From Galeopsis tetrahit (lineage: Eukaryota > Streptophyta > Magnoliopsida > Lamiales > Lamiaceae), in assembly GCA_963675135.1 (NCBI GenBank), contig OY776122.1:19594881-19658880 (forward strand): a stretch of 64,000 nt of DNA, read 5' to 3'. The notes beneath the pieces were generated by a model that saw only the letters and a list, made by a program, of their open reading frames with translations, searched no databases and was not told where the DNA came from. Below, piece after piece: positions 44,661-56,215 of this stretch (position 1 is the first letter of the stretch; each line of letters opens with the position of its first letter). Made by a program: the position numbers and the translations under genes.

Positions 44661-44889
44661 AAGTAAAGCGATCGATAGCATAACATAACTAGGTAGGTAA
44701 AACTAAGATAAATTGAGTAAATATCATTGATCGATTTCCTTTTTAGAAAGCCATATGTATTAAGACATTTAATTTAATTTCCTCCGAGACTTGACGAGCA
44801 CCAATAAACAAGTACTCCAATAGTCATGTGTTATTCACATAAGTCGATCTAGCAATGACTATAGATTATAGATTTCATTCAAATTTACA
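44661..44889. other. AT-rich spacer
   Basis: No coding or repeat structure recognised between the copia remnant and the Helitron relic. Confidence 0.4.
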
Positions 44890-45288
44890 AAAGGATCGAG
44901 CTAATTAATCGAGCTAATTAGCATATTCTTCTACACGAAACTCTGATTGATGTGTCCTTATATATTTAAGTTTACCAGTTTCAACAATGGTATATGCATC
45001 AATAATAAATTGTTGATTGAGTCGTTTTGAAGATAAAATTGTAGAAGGTTCACCATTCCTATGTTTAAATCGAAATGCAAAGTACTCTCTAAAACTAACA
45101 AACTTACGCGTTCCAGCTTAATGTAGCACATATGTAGCAAAATAAATATTCTCTATATACCCATCCTCACCATATGGAAAAATAAGTGGATATTGCAAAC
45201 TAAGGTACGCAGAACGGGTTCAACTCTGTGATGCGTTGAAGTTCACCAACATAAGTTTCCACGATTACCAACGACATACAGAGTAATT

Positions 45289-46013
45289 GGTATGTGGGAA
45301 TGCGGTGGGAATAAAATGATCATTTCTGTTTTCATTCCTAATGCCATGATTGATATGTTTCTTTGATAAGAATTGTCATTCCAAATTGAATCACAATTCC
45401 CCAAAGTTAAGAAATGGTGATTCCTCCCACTCCCCATGATTTTATATATTCCCAAACTTTGAGGAATGATTTTTTTTTTATATATAAAAATATCATAACT
45501 TACTTTTTAATATTAAAATATTATTCTATACTCCAAAAAATAACAATAATAATTATAATGGTAAACATAATAGTAACATTAATTATTCAAAAAATTAATA
45601 ATAAATTTAATTCTAATATTAAAAATAATAGTAATAATAGTAACTCAATAATAATATCAATACAATAAAAACAATGTACATTAATATTTTTTAATAATAT
45701 AATAATTCTCAACATATTAATAAACATAGAAATATTAATAATGATTTATAATAATATAATATTATTATTTTAAATAATTGTAAAAAATTAAATTTAAAAT
45801 TATTTAATAAAAATATTTTATCATTTAACTGTAAAAAAATATCAGAAATAAAAATAATAAATATTATTAACAATGTAATTATTATTAAATAATAATTTTT
45901 AAAATTTTTTATATAATACTACATTTCAGTCATATGTTATACCAATCATTGGAATGACCATTTTTATATCATTTCATTCGACTACAATTTTATTTTATCA
46001 TATCAATCATACC
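45289..46013. mobile_element. Miniature element inside the Helitron relic
   Basis: AT-rich block that separates two contiguous parts of the Helitron protein. It starts GGTATGTGGGAATG and ends ATCAATCATACC (inverted GGTATG), with related CATTCC-AATG stretches inside each end. No clear target duplication was found, so exact ends are uncertain. Confidence 0.45.
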
Positions 46014-46542
46014 TCAAGAGTTTGATCAAGGTCACTAACAACCGCAACAACAATCTCAGACATAGTAGTTAAATTATACCTTATAGGATGATGTCCCCTT
46101 TTAGCAATCAATATCATAGTCACATTAGAATTTCCTTCAAGAAATCTATGTTTAACCTCTCGAAACTTCTTCGCAAGTACATTATAACCATCTAACATAT
46201 TTTTAAGATTCGTTACTATTTCAGCTTGTAATGTATTGATGTTCAGATCCGACCTGTTATTAATAATAAAAAAATTAATATAAAAAAACATTGAAAAAAT
46301 TATGTAATTGAATATTAAAATAAAAATACCCAACAACCTTGATTTTGTTGAAAATTTCGTTTTCAGTGTCGTAAATGTACCATTGTGCGAACTTTGGCAA
46401 TATACCACCCATTTTATGATAATTTTGTCCATATAAGCGGAACACCGGTGGAGCGGCTCCAATATTAACATATTTATCAATCTTCTCACCCAAAGAAATA
46501 AAGGAGAACATATTGTTAAAAGCACGGACATTATCCAAATAA

Positions 46543-46636
46543 TGTTTACTCTTTACACTATTACCCCAAAGTAGTTCTTGAAGAACTAGAGGAGGTTGAG
46601 ACATATATGTTTACTCTTTACACTATTACCCCAAAT
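46543..46636. repeat. Short direct duplication in the Helitron relic
   Basis: TGTTTACTCTTTACACTATT and its continuation TACCCCAAA occur at 46543 and again about 63 bases on, duplicating the codons around the LLWGNSVKS segment. Confidence 0.7.
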
Positions 46637-46720
46637 GAGAATTTTGGGTCGTTCTAAAACTCAACTAGACTTTAACGTTTCATCATATCAGAACATTGCA
46701 CCACAATATTGTTCAATAAA

Positions 46721-47029
46721 ATGATACTTAATATTAAATATAAATACACCTATATACATAATTTTTAAAAAAACAAAATGATTAATATATATATATATAT
46801 ATATATTTGAAAGAAATAAATTAAATGAATTAACAAAAAATTAATTATATATATATATATAGCATAAAATGTAATACATATACAATTTAAAAAATAACAA
46901 AAAATCAAATTTAAAAGTTACAATTTTAATATAATATATGTGAAACAAATAAATTAAATGAATTAAAAAATGATCAAAAGAATATAAATATACAATTAAT
47001 ATTAAAAGATTGTAATCATGACATGAATT
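46721..47029. other. AT-rich spacer with AT microsatellites
   Basis: (AT)n runs at about 46784-46806 and 46847-46860. No coding seen. Confidence 0.7.
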
Positions 47030-47770
47030 TTGTATTTTTTTTTAAATTCAACAATTCATTTAATGAAATAATGCATGAATCGTGGCATTAATAACCAATT
47101 TTTTTTTTTTATCATAAATTGATGTTATAGTAACATGAATTTTAGATGGATGTAATTGTGGCATTAGTTGGTAATTTTGTATTTTCTTGTATTTTTTTAG
47201 ATGGATGTAATCGTGGCATTCGTTGGTAATAGTAACATGAATTTTGTATTTTTTTTAATCCAACAATCCATTTAATGAAATAATGAATTGTGGCACTAAT
47301 AATCAATTTTTATCATAAATGGATGTAATAATGATATGAATTTTAAATGGAAGTAATCGTGACATTAATTTTTAATCCAACAATCAATTTAATAATTTTG
47401 TTCATAATTTTTTTAATCGTGACATTAAATTTTTTCATAATTTTTAATCCAACAATCAATTTAATAAAATAATTAATTGTGGCATTAATAACCTTTTTTT
47501 TATCATAAATAGATGTAATAGTGGCATGAATTTTGAATGAATGTAATTGTGTCATTAATTGTTGATAACTTTACACCATGACCATTTTTTTTTTCATAAA
47601 TTAATGTAATCATGACATTGAATTTTGTATTTTTTAAATACAACAATCAATTTAATAAAATAATTAATTGTGACATTAATAATCAATTTTTATCATAAAT
47701 AGATGTAATAGACTAATAGTGGCATGAATTTTAAATGAATTAATGTAATCGTGTCATTAATTGCGATAAT
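47030..47770. repeat. Degenerate AT-rich minisatellite
   Basis: Many imperfect copies of segments like ATGGATGTAATCGTGGCATT and ATTAATAATCAATTTTTATC at irregular spacing. Open frames here are repeat artefacts. Confidence 0.7.
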
Positions 47771-48399
47771 TTTATATCATAATTACTAAAAAAATATTGA
47801 TAACATGCTATTAACTAAATTAGATTTGAAAAATTATTAAAACAAACTTAAAATTCATTAAAATTACCAAATATTACTTATTGTTAAACAAACTAATTAA
47901 TTAACATTGATTAATAAAATTAAGAAACTAAATAATTGATCATAAATGAAATTTACAAAACTATTAAACTCTAACCTCTTATTTTTTAAAAATAGAAATA
48001 AAATTGTAAAAAATGAGTAAAACGTATCTCAAACATTTAAAAATTTAAATATTATTTAAAAAAAAGTTATTACAACTATTTTATTCACTATGTGGTAACG
48101 TAGTGAGCATGTAGAAAATGTAAGGTACACACAAGTATTTACCTGCAGAAAATCAATTTTCAAATTTATAAGATGGGATAGAAAAAATATGTGAAAATTT
48201 ATTAAAAAGAATCGAAAAAATTATATTAAGTCAAATATTACATTCTATAAATCTCGTAATTATAACTCCTTATTAAAAAAAAAATCATAAAAATTCATTA
48301 AACATAAATACAATAGATTTAGAAAGAATACAGTGAAGGTTTATATGAAGTACAAAGAAGATTATATATATATATATATATATATAACAATAGTCTTAA
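47771..48399. other. AT-rich non-coding stretch
   Basis: No gene or element recognised. A TA microsatellite lies at 48364-48386. Confidence 0.5.
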
Positions 48400-49165
48400 T
48401 CTAATAAATAATTTCAAACCTTCAAAATTCTTGTTTAACAATATGTGAATTAATAAAATCTTCAAAGAAAAAACCAACATTTTGGACAAATCTTCAAATA
48501 GTTGTCAAAATCTTCAATTTTCAAAATCTTAAAATCTTCAAGAATTACTAAGAATCTTTGAATCTTCAATCTAATGATAACTACCAAATAAATATAAAAA
48601 AAACAACATTAGTATCTATTACAATTAAAATAGAAGAAAAGACAATGTCTTAAACAAATCTTCAATAGTTGAAGAATTAATACAACGTAAAAAAAAACTT
48701 CAATCTTCAAAATCTTAAAATCTTCAAGAATTACGAAAACTATTCGAATCTCCAATCTAATAATAACTAACAAATAAGTCTAGAAAAACTGCATTCAAAT
48801 CTATTACAATTAAAATTGAAGAAAAGACAACGTCTTGAACAAATCTTCAATAGTTGACGAATACTACAACATTAAAAAAAACTTCAATCTTCAAAATCTT
48901 AAAATCTTCGAATTTGCAATCTAACGATAACTAGTAACAAATAAATCTAGAAAAACTACATTTGAATCTATTACAATTAAAATAGAAGAAAAGACAATGT
49001 CTTGAACAAATCTTCAATAGTTGACGAATACAACGTCAAAATCTTCAATCTTCAAAATCTTCAAATCTTCAAGAATTACGAATAATCTTTGAATCATCAA
49101 TCTAATGATAACTAACAAATAAATCTACAAAACTACATTCGAATCTATTACAATTAAAATAGAAG
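48400..49165. repeat. Tandem repeat, ~175 bp unit, about four copies
   Basis: CTATTACAATTAAAAT recurs near 48615, 48801, 48968 and 49144 (spacings 186, 167, 176). Each unit also has a stretch of CTTCAAAATCTTAAAATCTT. Copies are imperfect. Confidence 0.85.
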
Positions 49166-49589
49166 ATACAAAAGAAAGAAAAGAGAGAATATGAGAATGA
49201 TGAACAAAATAGACAATTTATAGTGAAAAGAATAAAAACATTACAAAATTTAAGTGGTTAATCCGAAGGTCAGAATTCGATCAAGAAATATCAACGGTTA
49301 AAACGAAAGATGATAAATGGAAGACATTAATTACAATTAATATAAAAAAATTACTATAATAGTAAAGAAGACTAAATGAACGGTAAAGATCAAGATGAAG
49401 AAAATCGATCAACGGATGAAACAGTTTCCCGCCTAAACTATAAAAGGAAATTCGTAGGTGTATTATATTAGTATAGACAATTTAATCGAGAATGAAGTCC
49501 ATGCTAATAACTTTTCAAGGGCGAGAGGGTGTCAGAAGTAGACGTTACAATAAATATATAATATAGAGTATAATGGTCGCATCTCAATT
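49166..49589. other. AT-rich non-coding stretch
   Basis: Nothing recognised beyond simple AT-rich sequence. Confidence 0.4.
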
Positions 49590-49592
49590 TTA

Positions 49593-50422
49593 GGCTATCT
49601 CCAACCACAAATTCTAAAATGAAGATCTCTAAACTTCAAAATACATTTTTTCATACTCTATTTTAAAAACCTTCTCCAACCCTAAAACTCTACATCTTAC
49701 CCTATTTATTATTTTATTAATTTTTAATATATTACTATCATTAAATAATATATTTATCTTCATATTTAAATTAATTTATACATTTAAATATTCAATTAGT
49801 AAATTAAATTATAAATCAAATATTATTGATTTTATGAAAATCATAATATGTAAATAAATTTATAATTTTCAAATATTACTTTTATTTAAATATAAAATAA
49901 CGAAACACATAATGACGTAAAATAATACATGTGAGTATAATCTAATACGACACTTATTTGTATTTGTAGTATTTCTTTTCAGTTTGTGTTCACTTATTTT
50001 CTTATGTCGGTGTTATATGTAGCTAGGTAATGTATGTATGTCCATCTTAATATGTAATGTATTTCATTTTTAATATATAGTGTATGTTTTATTGTAATTT
50101 ACGTTATTTTTTTGTTAGTAATAATAATACACAAAAAAAAAAAATTACACAACTAAAATTATATTATAAATTAGTATAACAATAGAATTGTAATTATATT
50201 TAATAAAAAAAACTCTAATTATTAATATAAAATTGTAATACAGAATTGTAAATATTAATAAAATAATAGATATAAAATATAGAGTTTTGAATAGTGAACT
50301 TCATATATGGAGTTTAATATTCAAAACTCTATTTCAAATCTTCAAAATAGAGTACGGTTGGAGGAGGCGAAACTCCATTTTTAAAGTTTAACTCCATTTC
50401 AACCTTACGGTTGGAGTTGCTC
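49593..50422. mobile_element. PIF/Harbinger-type non-autonomous element (830 bp)
   Basis: Ends GGCTATCTCCAACC and GGTTGGAGTTGCTC form imperfect terminal inverted repeats and are flanked by TTA on both sides (49590-49592 and 50423-50425), the usual Harbinger target. Subterminal regions pair as well: AAACTCTATTTT near the left end, and TCAAAACTCTATTTC with inverted copies near the right. No transposase ORF. Confidence 0.78.
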
Positions 50423-50425
50423 TTA

Positions 50426-50879
50426 AGGCCTAGATGAAAACACCATATTTTTACTTTTTGAAGGCCAACTAAATAAAATATTGTCTTATCTTGATTTTCA
50501 AAGGCATATATAGATAAATTTAATAATTTACAAAAATATTTGTAGCGGAAGTAAATATTAAAATAATGACAATTTTGAAAAAACGTTAACATCAATCACT
50601 CAAAATCTTCACAATATTATAAAAGGAATTTCACAACTGAATTACTAAAAATTAAAATAAACGTGTTCATAAGATTATTAATAGTAAATAATGTAACTAA
50701 TTGTCATCCATCGCCACTCCCGCCGCCAACTCCTAGTCAATCTGAAATGTTTAAATGAAGGGTGAGCAAACCACAGCTCAGTGCAGTGGAGATAAGTTTG
50801 TCAAAACTAAATACAATAAGCAATTAAGTCATCAATTCACATTTAACATGTATAATATCATAACAATTCAATAACGTTA
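50426..50879. other. Non-coding stretch
   Basis: AT-rich with one GC-richer segment near 50705-50800. No coding or element ends recognised. Confidence 0.4.
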
Positions 50880-51028
50880 CCTCATTTATAAATGTCAAAT
50901 GGTATATCCTCGTTTATAAAGGTCAAACGACCTATCCTCGTTTATAAAGGTCAGATGACATATTCTTGTTTATAAAGGTCAGAAGACATATCCTCGTTTA
51001 TAAAGGTCAGAAGACCTATCCTCATTTA
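50880..51028. repeat. 28-bp tandem repeat, about five copies
   Basis: Unit TATCCTCGTTTATAAAGGTC plus eight variable bases (e.g. AGAAGACA). Copies are contiguous with no spacers, so this is a minisatellite and not a CRISPR array. Confidence 0.88.
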
Positions 51029-51045
51029 TCTTTCATGAACATCAA

Positions 51046-51245
51046 AATAATTTCACATAAACATCAAAATAATCACATATGGCATTTAATTGAAATTAAA
51101 AATTATATTTCACATATCGCATTTAATTGAAGTTAGAAATCATATTTCACATTAATATCAAAATAATCACATATCGCATTTAATTGAAGTTAGAAATTAT
51201 ATTTCACATGAATATAAAAATAATTACATATCGCATTTAATAATG
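51046..51245. repeat. Short tandem repeats keyed by CACATATCGCATTTAATTGA
   Basis: About four imperfect units with ATATTTCACAT and AATAATCACATATCGCATTT in each. Confidence 0.75.
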
Positions 51246-51466
51246 ACAAATAAATCAAGATAGAAATTTCCACCTCAAAATGTATGCCGTGGATGAAATG
51301 AGTGCAATAGTAACAAACAACTTCTCATCTAGAGAACGAAAACTATTTCACTGATTTATTTTCGGGGAAATCAAATTTATTTTATGTCACTGATTTGTGA
51401 ATTATCGTGGGTGGAATAAGAGATGAGAAGATGGGTTGCACTCTTGTGTGTTACATGTATGTAACT

Positions 51467-51606
51467 GAATCCAATAACTCATTACAAATAACACATGATT
51501 TATTTACTATATCCAATCCAATAACTCATTACAAATAACACATGACCCATTTACTATATCCAATCCAATAATCCATTACAAATAACACATGACTCATTTA
51601 CTATAT
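51467..51606. repeat. ~47-bp tandem repeat, three copies
   Basis: Unit contains AATAACTCATTACAAATAAC and ATTTACTATATCCAATCC. Copies differ by few bases. Confidence 0.85.
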
Positions 51607-52251
51607 CAATTTAGCACATAGATTTTTTCTTAGGCCTTTATTTTACTTCAATTAATTTTTTTTAATTTTATCATTAAAAAATAATACTCCATTAATTTTT
51701 TATTTTTTTTACTCCAATTGATATTTATATTTCTCTTTTTAATATTATTTTTTAAATTTATTTTTCTTCCTATTTATCATTTGTGTTTCAAATGATAATT
51801 TTTTTTCACGTACTTTCTTTTTATGCCATAAATAATTATTCTAAAATTTTAAAGTCCAATAAGAAAATTTTAAAAATAATATTAATTATTTTTTAAAGTA
51901 TTAAATAGTATAATAATAATATTTTTAAAAAAAAAAAAAACTCTCATCTCTCTTAGTTGTTGGTACTATTTTACTTTAATTAATTGGTGTATAATTTTCA
52001 CCTTATGCTTTTAAAATTTTACTTCATTTCTTACAAATTTTACTTCCTTTTACATTGTTTATTTATTATTTTCATTCGAACTTTCCTTTTTTATTCACTT
52101 TATTTTTCGTTTTTTATGAATATAATTTTTAGTTTATAAGTGTTATGATATTATTAGTTAATATATGCAGTACTATTCATATGCAGTATAATATTACAAG
52201 TTCTAATGTTTTTTAGTTTTGAGTTCACATACTTTATAGTACTAGTTCAAA
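51607..52251. other. T-rich non-coding stretch
   Basis: Long T and A runs and no coding. The last ~60 bases carry TTCACATACT.TAGTACT.GTTCAAA repeats, which continue on the other side of the Helitron at 55694. Confidence 0.5.
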
Positions 52252-53158
52252 TTTATATATATAAAAGGAAGAAACTTTTCTCCAACTTCTGCCATGTGGC
52301 TCTCCTGCTTCTGCCATGTGTCACTTATATTCTTGCCACATGACTTTTTATTTTTATGTGGCAATTACGTGGATAATTTAAGTAGAATTTCAAAAGACTT
52401 CATTTGCTGCTCCAAATTCTACTACATCTCTTAACCTTCAAACTCTGTCAATCGCCCATTTTCTTAGACTTTTGGAATTGCAGCTACTTTTGTTTAATTT
52501 AATCTACACATACTCATATGGTTGAGGCCAGTGGTAGGCACATGCATTCTTGATTTATAATCTTATGTGGAAATCTGAAGCGGTTGGAAAGTCTGGCTTC
52601 TTTTTTAAGATATTGCTTTGTTAATGACCAATTTCAATTTCTTGATGTTGTAGCACATTGACGCCAAATTCGTCGGAGAACTCCAGCGACAAGAGTTGGG
52701 AATTTGGGTTTGTTGTACGAAAGGTAACAGTTCATTCAACAATCACTTTCTGCAATTGATCCTATGAATAATCAGAAAGGTTTATGGGTTTTAAACGATT
52801 TTGATCTATAAGTTATTAACATAAGGTGTCTTGATTCTCTTTCTCTGGGGGTTAATATCGATATTGATCTTCTTTTGCCTATGTTTCGCAGTTTACGAAA
52901 GTTGATAATCACGAGCTCATATTTTCTTCACGTTAACTGATCCTAGATTCTTTATGTCTTCATCTTTAGCCCTATATACCTTCAATTTCAAGATATCTAC
53001 ATGTTTCAGAGGTTTGTAGTTCTTGAATAGTTTGTTGATCTTCTCACTTTTGTTATTTGATTTAATCACTTTTCATCTATCAATAATTTGATTTAATCAC
53101 TTTTTATTTAATTAAGGTAGACTGATGATTAATAATTTGATGGTTACATTGAAAACAG

Positions 53159-53281
53159 TGGATATTCTGGGTGGGACCCATGGTGGGAGCAGCAATTGCA
53201 TCAATCTATCATCAATACATCCTAAGGGCAGGAGATGTTAAAGCTTTGGGATCATTCAAAAGCAGTCCTACTAATTACTAA
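53159..53281 (+). pseudogene. Captured last exon of a PIP-type aquaporin
   Basis: Translates to 40 residues beginning WIFWVGPMVGAAIASIYHQY, followed by ILRAGDVKALGSFKSSPTNY and a TAA. This is the sixth membrane helix and the short cytosolic tail of plasma-membrane intrinsic proteins; the tail serines are in the region phosphorylated in PIP2 proteins. The exon is preceded by an AG (GAAAACAG), consistent with a 3' splice site, and it begins at a known PIP2 exon boundary position. No other PIP exon is visible within the Helitron. It is a gene fragment carried by the element and cannot make a channel alone. The reading frame has no defects. Confidence 0.85.
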
Positions 53282-53303
53282 GTGGAATGGAGTATATTTA
53301 AAT

Positions 53304-53504
53304 GGTAAAGTCTAGTATGCACTCGAGTGCATGCTGTGCACCCTAGTATATGTGCACTTTTCAGTTTACTGACTTACACTTTTTGGTAATGGTGTTGCAC
53401 TTTTCAATTATTACTCATTTATCAAAAAGTGTAAGTCAGTAAACTGAAAAGTGCACATGGACTAGGGTGCACAACATGCACTCGAGTCCATAGCAGACCA
53501 ACCC
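53304..53504. mobile_element. Mutator-like hairpin miniature element (201 bp)
   Basis: Two ~75-bp arms are nearly perfect inverted repeats: one with CACTTTTCAGTTTACTGACT, the other with AGTCAGTAAACTGAAAAGTG, around a ~40-base loop. Each arm ends in GCACTCGAGT. It is flanked by a 9-bp duplication TATTTAAAT (53295-53303 and 53505-53513), the length made by Mutator-like transposases. It sits 22 bases after the aquaporin stop and so inserted after or within the Helitron. Confidence 0.88.
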
Positions 53505-53725
53505 TATTTAAATTGTGCTTCTCAATTGTTGAGCATGAGTCGCATGACACATGGTATATAATATTTTTTACAACAATTATCTTAGCACAACTTTTAAGTT
53601 TTAAGTACACAGACTCTCTGATAATGAGTTCTCTTCCATTGTTTTATTTTTAATCTATAGGATAAGTTGATTCCAGGTAATCTAATGTAACATTATATTA
53701 TATTGTTTGGTATAATTCTGCTTAA

Positions 53726-53788
53726 GGCGAGACTCCCTTACATGTTGCTGCAGACAGTGGGCATATCTTGAGTATATCCATTAGTCAT
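53726..53788 (+). pseudogene. Ankyrin-repeat-like coding fragment in the Helitron
   Basis: Reads GETPLHVAADSGHILSISIS and H before a TGA. GxTPLHxAAxxGH is the hallmark of one ankyrin repeat. It is preceded by CTGCTTAAG, which could be a splice acceptor. Only one partial repeat is present, so a captured exon piece is the best explanation; chance similarity is not excluded. Confidence 0.5.
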
Positions 53789-54979
53789 TGAAGCAATTTT
53801 ATGTTTTTTATCATTTGATGATTAGTGTGAAAATGCCTTATGGTGTACCAGAACTTCATCTGAGTATGTTTATTTTATGAAATGATAGCTTAAACTTCGA
53901 AGGAAAAATCATTTGGAAACGTAATAAGCTGGAGTGTTTTGAAAATCAACTATATATTTGTGGTCAAAACTGTATGGCAAAATACTAAAATAAGAACAAT
54001 TAATTTTTTTTGTCTGCAATAGAAAATGCTTTCTCTATGAAAGTGTTGAATCTTTTTACCCTTTTGGGACTTTACTATAAATATTTTTCTACTTTCTTGC
54101 AGGACTTTCTTTTGGGATTTTCTTGCAGGACATTGAAGCAATTATAGGTTACAATGTTCTGATAGGAACTTACATTCTGAACTTAATTCGGTTTTGCTTT
54201 CGAAAGATTCACACATATATAGAAACAACACAACACATATATAAATCACTATCCTTTCGAGTAATTCTCACTTCCCTCTTTTAAATCTCAGAAGGTCATG
54301 ACTTTACATGGATTTGCTTGACATTGTGTACATTTTTAATTAAATATTTTTATGTATTTGGTTGTTATGTGTAGTGTGTGTCCTGTTATTTGGGACTTGC
54401 TTGTCTTCATGTTTTCAGCTAGAATCTTACTCCAAATATTGGTAAGTTTCTCTTTATTGCCCAAACCCTGAGTTCTCAGTCTGCCCCTTTTTAAAGTCTT
54501 TGCCTCTTTCTTGACATTTGCTGTTTTTGATTGTTTAGTGACCTGACAAATTGATAATGAAACACTTGGGATGTTCAATTTTTATTCAATTAGAAGGTAA
54601 ATCTCATTTCTTAAATTCGCTTGTGCTTGGGTTAGTTGTTGATGGTTGATATGGTCATTTGAATAAAAAACTTGAAATTTCTAACGAGATTCTTTAATTA
54701 GGGATTTTTGTTTTGACATTTTGTGCAATTTGTAGTGCTTTTGACAAATTTTACAAAGCAATTTGCATATCTCGATGACTAAAACGCAGCTTTTGGCATA
54801 TTCTCCTACATTTTGACATAGTATCAGCACCCAGCCACTGAGGATTTGGTTGGAACTCGCAGTGTGTATTATATATATTGTTTGAGATTGACATGTTTTA
54901 TCTCCTTTGTTATGAGTTTGATATCTTCATATATCATTGATGCAGAGTCTAAATTGAGTGAAAGAAAATCTGTAGGCCT

Positions 54980-55111
54980 CATTTGAGTTTCTGATGTTAT
55001 TTCTGTTCAATGACATATGTTATTGATGATTGCGTTGAAGGAAATCATTTGAGTTTCTGATGTTATTTCTGTTCAATGACATATGTTATTGATGATTGCG
55101 TTGAAGGAAAT
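54980..55111. repeat. Perfect 66-bp tandem duplication
   Basis: CATTTGAGTTTCTGATGTTA... to GAAGGAAAT at 54980-55045 is repeated at 55046-55111 without a visible difference. Confidence 0.9.
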
Positions 55112-55693
55112 TATTGTCTTCAGAAGATTGAATAACCTCTACATGTCATTTTGCTTCTTAAATAGCAATTTTTAAAGGTGGTTGATTTAACGATTTTGTG
55201 AAAATTGCATTCAGTGGACCCACTAATAAAATGACTCGCATTAAGTGGACCCGCAATTACCCTCATTTAAGCTCTTTTTTGTTATGTTATATGTTTGCTC
55301 ATCAATGTTCTTATATTTAGTTATAAGTAGAATTTGTTGACAGTAATTTTCAGGAAAGTCAATGTAAAACTTTGATAAGTTAAGAAGAAATCTATAGGTT
55401 GCACCGTTGAGAGAGCATTGACAAACTTTTTTTGGGTTTTTTTTTTATTAGTTTTTAACAATCATGAATTCACTTTTATTATAACTGAATCTTATATTCT
55501 ATGTTGTATTGTTGTTGTTTGGTCCTTAATGTAACCATCTGGTCATGTCATCACCTCCCAATTCACTTGTGACATAATTGCCTAAATTATAGAATTATTT
55601 TTTGATCACAAAAATAAAATAAAAAATTAATATTTTAATACATTACAAAAATATAACATTAACAGCCCGTACATTGCACGTGCAAAAAACTAG

Positions 55694-55860
55694 TATAGTA
55701 TAGTATTAGTTCACATATTGTATAGTATTAGTTCACATACTCTATGGTACTCGTTCAAATATAGTATAGTATTAATTCACATACTGTATAGTATTAGTTC
55801 ATATGTTAAATAATATTTTTATATCCACATTAATCTCTAGTACTATACAATATATTAACT
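55694..55860. repeat. Tandem repeats of TATAGTATTAGTTCACATA type
   Basis: About five imperfect ~25-bp units right of the Helitron. Related sequence lies on its left side, and the repeat contains an unoccupied version of the insertion site. Confidence 0.8.
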
Positions 55861-55908
55861 AGTACTATACCATAGGCGTACTAATATTATATCGTATTTA
55901 AACTAATA

Positions 55909-56215
55909 CTCCCTCCGTCCCAGGATTTTGTGCATGGTTTGACCGGAACAGAGATTAAGAAAATGGAATATAGTGATGTGTATAGTGGAATAAATGAGGG
56001 GTATTATTGGTAATTCATTGACTAAAGTGAATGAGATTTGACTAAAAGTGAAGGGAGATATTAAATTGTGGGCCCAAATAGAGTGGTATTTTTTTTAAAT
56101 TAGATGAATGTTGTAAGGGTAAAAATTATGTGAATTATTTCCTTTTTTGGAGTGTGCAAATAATGTTGGGACGCCCGTTAAGGAAAGTGTGCAAATAATC
56201 ACGGGACGGAGGGAA
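55909..56215. mobile_element. Stowaway (Tc1/mariner-type) miniature element (307 bp)
   Basis: Terminal inverted repeats CTCCCTCCGTCCCA and GGGACGGAGGGAA, with TA on both sides (55907-55908 and 56216-56217). The interior has the typical plant Stowaway arrangement with GTGTGCAAATAAT near the right end. Confidence 0.92.

Larger units (their letters stand above)
44890..46720 (-). pseudogene. Helitron Rep/helicase fragment, decayed and interrupted
   Basis: Reading the minus strand from right to left, with stops and frame changes, these segments fit the Helitron helicase-like N-terminal region: QYCGAMF and ETLKSS (~46700), MFSFISLGEKIDKYVNIG and FRLYGQNYHKMGGILP with YIYDTENEI (46350-46560), NLKNMLDGYNVLAKKFREVK and YNLTTMSEIV (46020-46250), then IVETYVGELQRITELNP (~45240), LQYPLIFPYGEDGY (~45180) and LNQQFIIDAYTIVETGKLKY (~44960). 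A GT...AG gap at about 46252-46345 may be an intron, because the homology continues across it. A miniature element at 45289-46013 splits the gene. The C-terminal helicase motifs are absent. Inactive relic of an autonomous Helitron. Confidence 0.82.
52252..55693 (+). mobile_element. Non-autonomous Helitron (3442 bp) carrying gene fragments
   Basis: The 3' end has an imperfect hairpin (CCCGTACATTGCACGTGC) followed by AAAAAACTAG and then T, the canonical CTAG end before T. The 5' end reads TTTATATATATAAAAGG after an A; the first bases would normally be TC, so one substitution is assumed. Joining the flanks (TTCAAA at 52251 to TATAGTATAG at 55694) recreates a sequence present intact at about 55752-55780, which supports insertion between A and T. 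No Rep/helicase is encoded. The interior holds an aquaporin exon, an ankyrin-like piece, a 66-bp duplication and a later Mutator-like insertion. Confidence 0.8.

Noticed and set aside
45243..45668. Short frames in the AT-rich block inside the Helitron relic
   Set aside because: Low-complexity Asn/Ile-rich readings of AT-rich DNA in a miniature element.
50880..51028. Regularly repeated 28-bp units that could suggest a CRISPR array
   Set aside because: Units are contiguous without unique spacers and the window is plant DNA; it is a minisatellite.
54336..54578. 80-codon minus-strand frame in the Helitron (GNKEKLTNIWSKILAE)
   Set aside because: No family recognised, AT-rich context and no sign of splicing; kept out as a gene, though a captured piece cannot be excluded.
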